The position numbers and the translations under genes are program-made. 64,000 bases of DNA from CBDANZ01 sp965197865 (GTDB lineage Bacteria > Acidobacteriota > Vicinamibacteria > Vicinamibacterales > CAVVIG01), in the NCBI GenBank assembly GCA_965197865.1, contig CBDANZ010000005.1, forward strand, positions 434,001 through 498,000. The letters are read 5' to 3'. The notes beneath the pieces are model-generated. The model did not search any database and was not told where the DNA came from. It saw nothing but the letters and a program-made list of their open reading frames with translations. Positions within the stretch are counted from its first letter, which is position 1; each line of letters opens with the position of its first letter. This document shows, piece after piece, positions 60,705 through 64,000 of the stretch.

Positions 60705-61486
60705 CGGCGACCGCGAGTGACCGGCGCGACCGGCTGCGGGCGATGCTGGCGGACTTGAAGATGCCCGGCGCCCTGGAAGCCGTCGACGGCGTGCTGGCGC
60801 AGGTCGACAGCGGGGCGGTGACGGCGGGCGAAGCGATCGAGCTGGTGCTCAACGCCCAGGTCGCGCTGCGCAACAACCGTCGCCTGCAGGCCGCCATGCG
60901 CTCCTCGCGCCTGCCGGCCGTCAAGACGCTGGCGCAGTTTGACTTTACCTTCCAGCCGAGCCTCAAGCGCGAGCAGATCGAGAGCCTGCACGAGCTGGGA
61001 TTCCTCGACCGCGCCGAGAACGTCATCCTGCTCGGCCCGCCTGGAGTGGGCAAGACGCATCTGGCGATCGCGGCCGCCGAGGCCGGCCGACGCGTCTACT
61101 ACGGGACGTTGGCAGGCCTGATCGACTCGCTCATGGACGCCAGGGCCGCGGGTGAGCTGTCCCGGCGGCTGCGCGTGCTGACGCATCCCGCGCTGCTCGT
61201 CGTCGACGAGATCGGCTACCTGCCGGTCAGCCAAGACGGCGCCGTGCTCTTCTTCCAGCTGATCAACGCCCGACACGAGCGGGCGTCGACGGTGCTGACC
61301 TCGAACAAGGGCTTCGAGGAATGGGGACACGTGCTCGGCGACGAGATCATGGCGGCGGCGCTCATCGACCGGCTGCTGCACCATTGCCACATCGTCAACA
61401 CCCGGGGCAACAGCTACCGGATGCGGGAGCATCAGCACTGGCTCAGGACAGCGTCGGACGAACAGCGTGAGGGAGTCGCAACGTGA
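60701..61486 (+). CDS. istB: IS21-family helper ATPase IstB
   Basis: The protein is 261 residues. The N-terminal IstB domain (DLKMPGALEAVDGVLAQVDS) precedes the AAA+ core: Walker A in VILLGPPGVGKTHLAIAAAE, Walker B in PALLVVDEIGYLPVSQDG, and sensor in STVLTSNKGFEEWGHVLGD. It selects the target site and activates IstA. Intact. Confidence 0.95.
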   Translation: MTATASDRRDRLRAMLADLKMPGALEAVDGVLAQVDSGAVTAGEAIELVLNAQVALRNNRRLQAAMRSSRLPAVKTLAQFDFTFQPSLKREQIESLHELGFLDRAENVILLGPPGVGKTHLAIAAAEAGRRVYYGTLAGLIDSLMDARAAGELSRRLRVLTHPALLVVDEIGYLPVSQDGAVLFFQLINARHERASTVLTSNKGFEEWGHVLGDEIMAAALIDRLLHHCHIVNTRGNSYRMREHQHWLRTASDEQREGVAT

Positions 61487-61642
61487 CCGCCGGCTGCGCA
61501 GCTTCGCGGCGCGTTTTGGCCAGGACTCCGGTCGCTCCGCTCCCTGCGTCCAGCCCAAAACGCCCGACGGGCATCAACGGGAGAACGTCCGCTCCGCCCG
61601 AGATGTATCTCCCCGAAGTGTGCAGTTTTCGGTTGCCATTGA

Positions 61643-61979
61643 CAGCCAACGACCGGTTCACCTAACTTGATGATCTGTGCCACGCTCAAACCACGTCAAT
61701 TCTCACTCGCCTGATGTGCTGTCGTTCCGCAGAATGTAAGAGAACACCTGAGATCCGAATGGTTTAGGAGTTGCCGGTGGGCCGGGACGGAGGACCGAGC
61801 AGCCGAGTCCTATTCGGGGGCCTATCAGGAGGCGCCGCTACTCGGCAGACAGGTCGGCTACTCCTGCTGTGTCGTAAGATGCTGCCTCTTGCGTCGTAGG
61901 ATGACCGTCACCTGGTGGCATCCGCTTGTTGCGCGACACCTCATTAGGATTAGAGCCTCGTCAACAGCCTGGGGGCTAA
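61643..61979. other. 337-bp gap after the IS21 element
   Basis: No gene or repeat recognised. Confidence 0.4.
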
Positions 61980-63284
61980 ATGAGACGAACAACGATCGTC
62001 GGTGGAGCCTTTCCGGCATTCTTGCTGTCTCTGGCCCTGGCCGCCTGCAGCGGGGGTACGGGCGCTCAATCGGGCGGGCCGGCAGTGCCGTTCAAGCTCG
62101 GAACGTTCGAGCGCGCGGGGACACCCTTTCTGGGACTTGCCATTCAAGATGATCAGATCGTCAACATCGGCCAGGCCAATGCGGAGTTCGGGAGCAGCAA
62201 TGCCGCCGGGCCGAAGCTGACGGTACCGACCGACATGGCATAGCTCATCAGCAGATACGATGCCGAGTGGGGAAGCCGCCTGGCCGCGATCGCTCGGAGC
62301 GTGTCCGCCGCTGCGAGTGTCCCTGCATACGTTTACGCGATCGACAGCCTCGCAACGCTGCCTCCGGTCCGACCGTCGATCATTCTGAATGGCGGCGACA
62401 ACTATGCCGAGCACACGGAAGGAATCGCTGCGCAGCAGCAACGGGAAGGTGGCGCTCCAGAACCAACCAGCTCGGCTGTTTCGGCGCCGGGAATCTGGGA
62501 GCGCGAGGCGGGCGACAATCGCAGCAATCCGTATCTCTTCATCAAGTCCCCTAGCAGTCCGTGGTGAAAGTCGGGCGCTGCACCGAGACGAGCGAGGCGC
62601 CTCGCGGGCAAGGCGCGACGACCGAGAATACCGCCTGTATTTGATGGAGGAGCAACGCAGGCCACGAGGATGCATCGCTCGTCTCGGTGCAGCGCCCGAC
62701 TTTCACCACGGACTGCTAGTGTCGTCACCGGGGCGTTTGCTCCAATCGTGGTACCCCGAAGCCGGACGAACATCGACTTCGAGTGCGAGTTCGCCGTCGA
62801 GATCGGCAGCTCGGCCAAGTACGTGCCGCTTGCCAGCGCCGCAGATTACATCTTCGGGTACACGATCGAGATTGACGTCTCGGATCGAGGCGGTCGCGGC
62901 GATCGGAAGATGGGCGGATCCGACTGGCTCGTCAGCAAGAACCATGACACGTTCGGGCCGCTGGGTCCGTTCATCGTGCCGAAGGAATTCTTGCCCGAGC
63001 CGATGAACACACGGCACACGTTCGCGCTCAACGATCGGGTGATGCAAGATTCAAACACCAGCCGGATGACCCACAACATCTACGAGCTGGTGCACTACGC
63101 ATCGAACATCCTGACGCTCCACTCCGGGGACATCATCGCTGGCGGCAGTCCGGCGGGCACGAACATCGAGCGCGCGGAACCGCGCTGGATGCGCGCAGGC
63201 GACACGGCCGTGTGCACGATTGAAGGCGTTGGCACGCAACGGCACCCTGTGGTTGCCGACGACTCGGTGCAGTCGACGCAATAG
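61980..63284 (+). pseudogene. FAA-hydrolase-family lipoprotein gene, disrupted by a stop and a MITE
   Basis: The N-terminus is a lipoprotein signal (FLLSLALAACSGG). FKLGTFERAGTPFLGLAIQD and an in-frame TAG at 62241-62243 follow, then the same frame continues (YDAEWGSRLAAIARSVSAAA, PSIILNGGDNYAEHTEG) to IKSP. The 165-bp MITE interrupts here. The frame resumes as VVTGAFAPIVVPRSRTNIDF, DWLVSKNHDTFGPLGPFIVP and HYASNILTLHSGDIIAGGSP. These are the metal-binding and catalytic blocks of fumarylacetoacetate-hydrolase-like enzymes. Removing the MITE and one CTAG restores the frame exactly. Confidence 0.88.
62551..62719. repeat. MITE-like repeat, copy 3 (CTAG target, 45-bp perfect inverted ends)
   Basis: A 169-bp element including both CTAGs. 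The first 45 bases (ctagcagtccgtggtgaaag onward) are the exact reverse complement of the last 45. It is inserted in the FAA-hydrolase gene, and the CTAG target was duplicated, as shown by frame restoration on removal. It has no coding capacity of its own. Confidence 0.95.
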
Positions 63285-63326
63285 GCGCGCAGCAGATGTA
63301 AGCCGCGCCGGGGCGTGGCGCGTCAG

Positions 63327-63569
63327 CTAGCGTGTCAGGTGGCGTGACAGCACTCCGCACGGAGTAGGTCCGCCTGCTGTCTGTCGCGTCGGCTGGAGGA
63401 GCCGCTGCTTCGCCGTCTTGTCGCGGGTCAGCTCCGGGGGCAGCAGCTTGATCGCCACCGTGCGTTTAAGGCGCGGGTCCATGGCCTCGTAGACGACGCC
63501 CATGCCACCGCTACCGAGCTGCGCGCGGATCGCATGCGGGCCGAGCGAGGTACCGGGAACGAGGGACAT
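63327..63569 (-). pseudogene. Serine/threonine protein kinase, N-terminal fragment
   Basis: About 58 residues match the start of a bacterial PknB-type kinase: SLGPHAIRAQLGSGGMGVVY with the Gly-rich ATP loop, then EAMDPRLKRTVAIKLLPPEL with the VAIK lysine. The frame then degenerates (RLLQPTRQTAGG) and stops. The catalytic loop and the rest of the kinase are absent. Confidence 0.75.
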
Positions 63570-64000
63570 TGGACAAGAGTAGTCATTCTAGTGCTAAGGA
63601 TGTCACGTTGACGGGATTCGCTTAGTCGACTGCCAAGATGTGAGACTGGACGCGGTCTCTCGCGCGCGGTATGTTGCGTCCGAGATCAGAAGGGTGCCCT
63701 CAGCTTGACAGGTCGACGTTGAGGAGACGGTCGAACGCCAACAGCAGCGTCCGAAAGCGTTTGATCAACCGCCGATGAGCGTGTCATGGGCTAGCTGGCG
63801 GGCGCGCATACCTCTATCCTTGGCGACAAGGCATTAGTAATTGCGGTGCGCCCGAGTCTTGGACATGTCCCCCTTCGCCGATCTGCGTGGTGATTTCGTA
63901 GACGCCTAGGCGGGTGCCGAGGGTGAGGAGCATATCGGTCAGCTAGCGGGTGGCTGCAACCGCCATCACGACTTCCCAAGTGAAGCGCATGAAATCGTAC
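63570..64000. other. Window end, with a faint second kinase fragment
   Basis: On the minus strand near 63850-63940 the text LLTLGTRLGVYEITTQIGEGG resembles another kinase N-terminus but breaks at once. Nothing else here can be supported. Confidence 0.3.

Larger units (their letters stand above)
59541..61642 (+). mobile_element. IS21-family insertion sequence
   Basis: The element holds overlapping istA and istB genes. At the left end gtggcaa(a)ccg is repeated at 59541-59551, 59564-59573 and 59588-59597, about 23-24 bp apart, as in the multiple terminal sites of IS21 elements. The inner left copy tggcaaccgaaaaccgcaca has an inverted counterpart near 61618-61638 (tgtgcagttttcggttgcca). Exact outer ends and target duplication could not be fixed. 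Confidence 0.85.

Noticed and set aside
62402..62818. 138-residue minus-strand frame
   Set aside because: Most of it is translated MITE sequence and antisense of the FAA-hydrolase gene.

Overview
The window is high-GC bacterial DNA. The right third (about 46.6-64 kb) suggests Acidobacteriota, probably Vicinamibacteria-like. It holds secreted proteins with a PWG-x-PDLQGVW motif, a DUF6152-type protein, a c-type cytochrome/copper-monooxygenase-like protein, and fragments of serine/threonine kinases. This lineage call is inference from gene content only.

Layout. (1) 1-8.6 kb is an insertion-sequence graveyard. It has an IS110 remnant, a degenerate IS3 end, and a DNA methyltransferase gene split by a complete IS3-family element (1646-2949, 26-bp perfect inverted repeats, ATGC target duplication). 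An IS256 remnant, a 34-C homopolymer, a PD-(D/E)XK-like gene, an HNH-like gene, an IS630 transposase and two HTH regulators follow. (2) 8,716-46,515 is a 37.8-kb integrative and conjugative element (ICE) inserted at the 3' end of tRNA-Arg(UCU). The intact tRNA lies at 46,516-46,592 and the duplicated 47-bp 3' half at 8,716-8,762. From left to right the ICE carries a tyrosine integrase, a CI/Cro-like switch, and a replication module (initiator-like gene with an internal 11-bp repeat array, then a DnaC-like loader). Next come an ArdC-like antirestriction protein, a VirB/Trb-type type IV secretion cluster (VirB2, B3, B4, B9, B10, B5, B6, B8, coupling protein, B11) and an SNase-type nuclease. A 14.5-kb opposite-strand operon follows. 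(3) That operon (44,294 down to 29,831) is the most interesting cargo. Eight tightly coupled genes encode a small HTH protein, SNF2 helicase-DUF3883, a PHP-SMC-like ATPase, an AlbA_2/HATPase protein, a Zn-ribbon DUF1156 DNA methylase, an EVE/PUA-like protein, a small HsdR_N-like nuclease and a DUF499 ATPase. The methylase/ATPase/helicase core resembles DISARM class 1 and Hma-type predicted phage defence. The reader, nuclease, PHP-SMC and AlbA_2 genes in the same operon make an unusually large array. (4) 46.6-64 kb is chromosomal and heavily eroded. It has two more tRNA 3' halves (Thr, Asn) left by integration events, an integrase remnant, three copies of a CTAG-targeting MITE-like repeat, a complete IS21 element, and many frameshifted genes among a few intact ones.

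How the parts work together (inference): the CI-like S24 repressor controls a lysogeny-style switch. The initiator and loader replicate the excised circle, ArdC protects incoming DNA, and the VirB machine transfers it. The defence operon would repay the host. No canonical relaxase was found. VirB4 contains an apparent +1 frameshift, so present transfer ability is uncertain.
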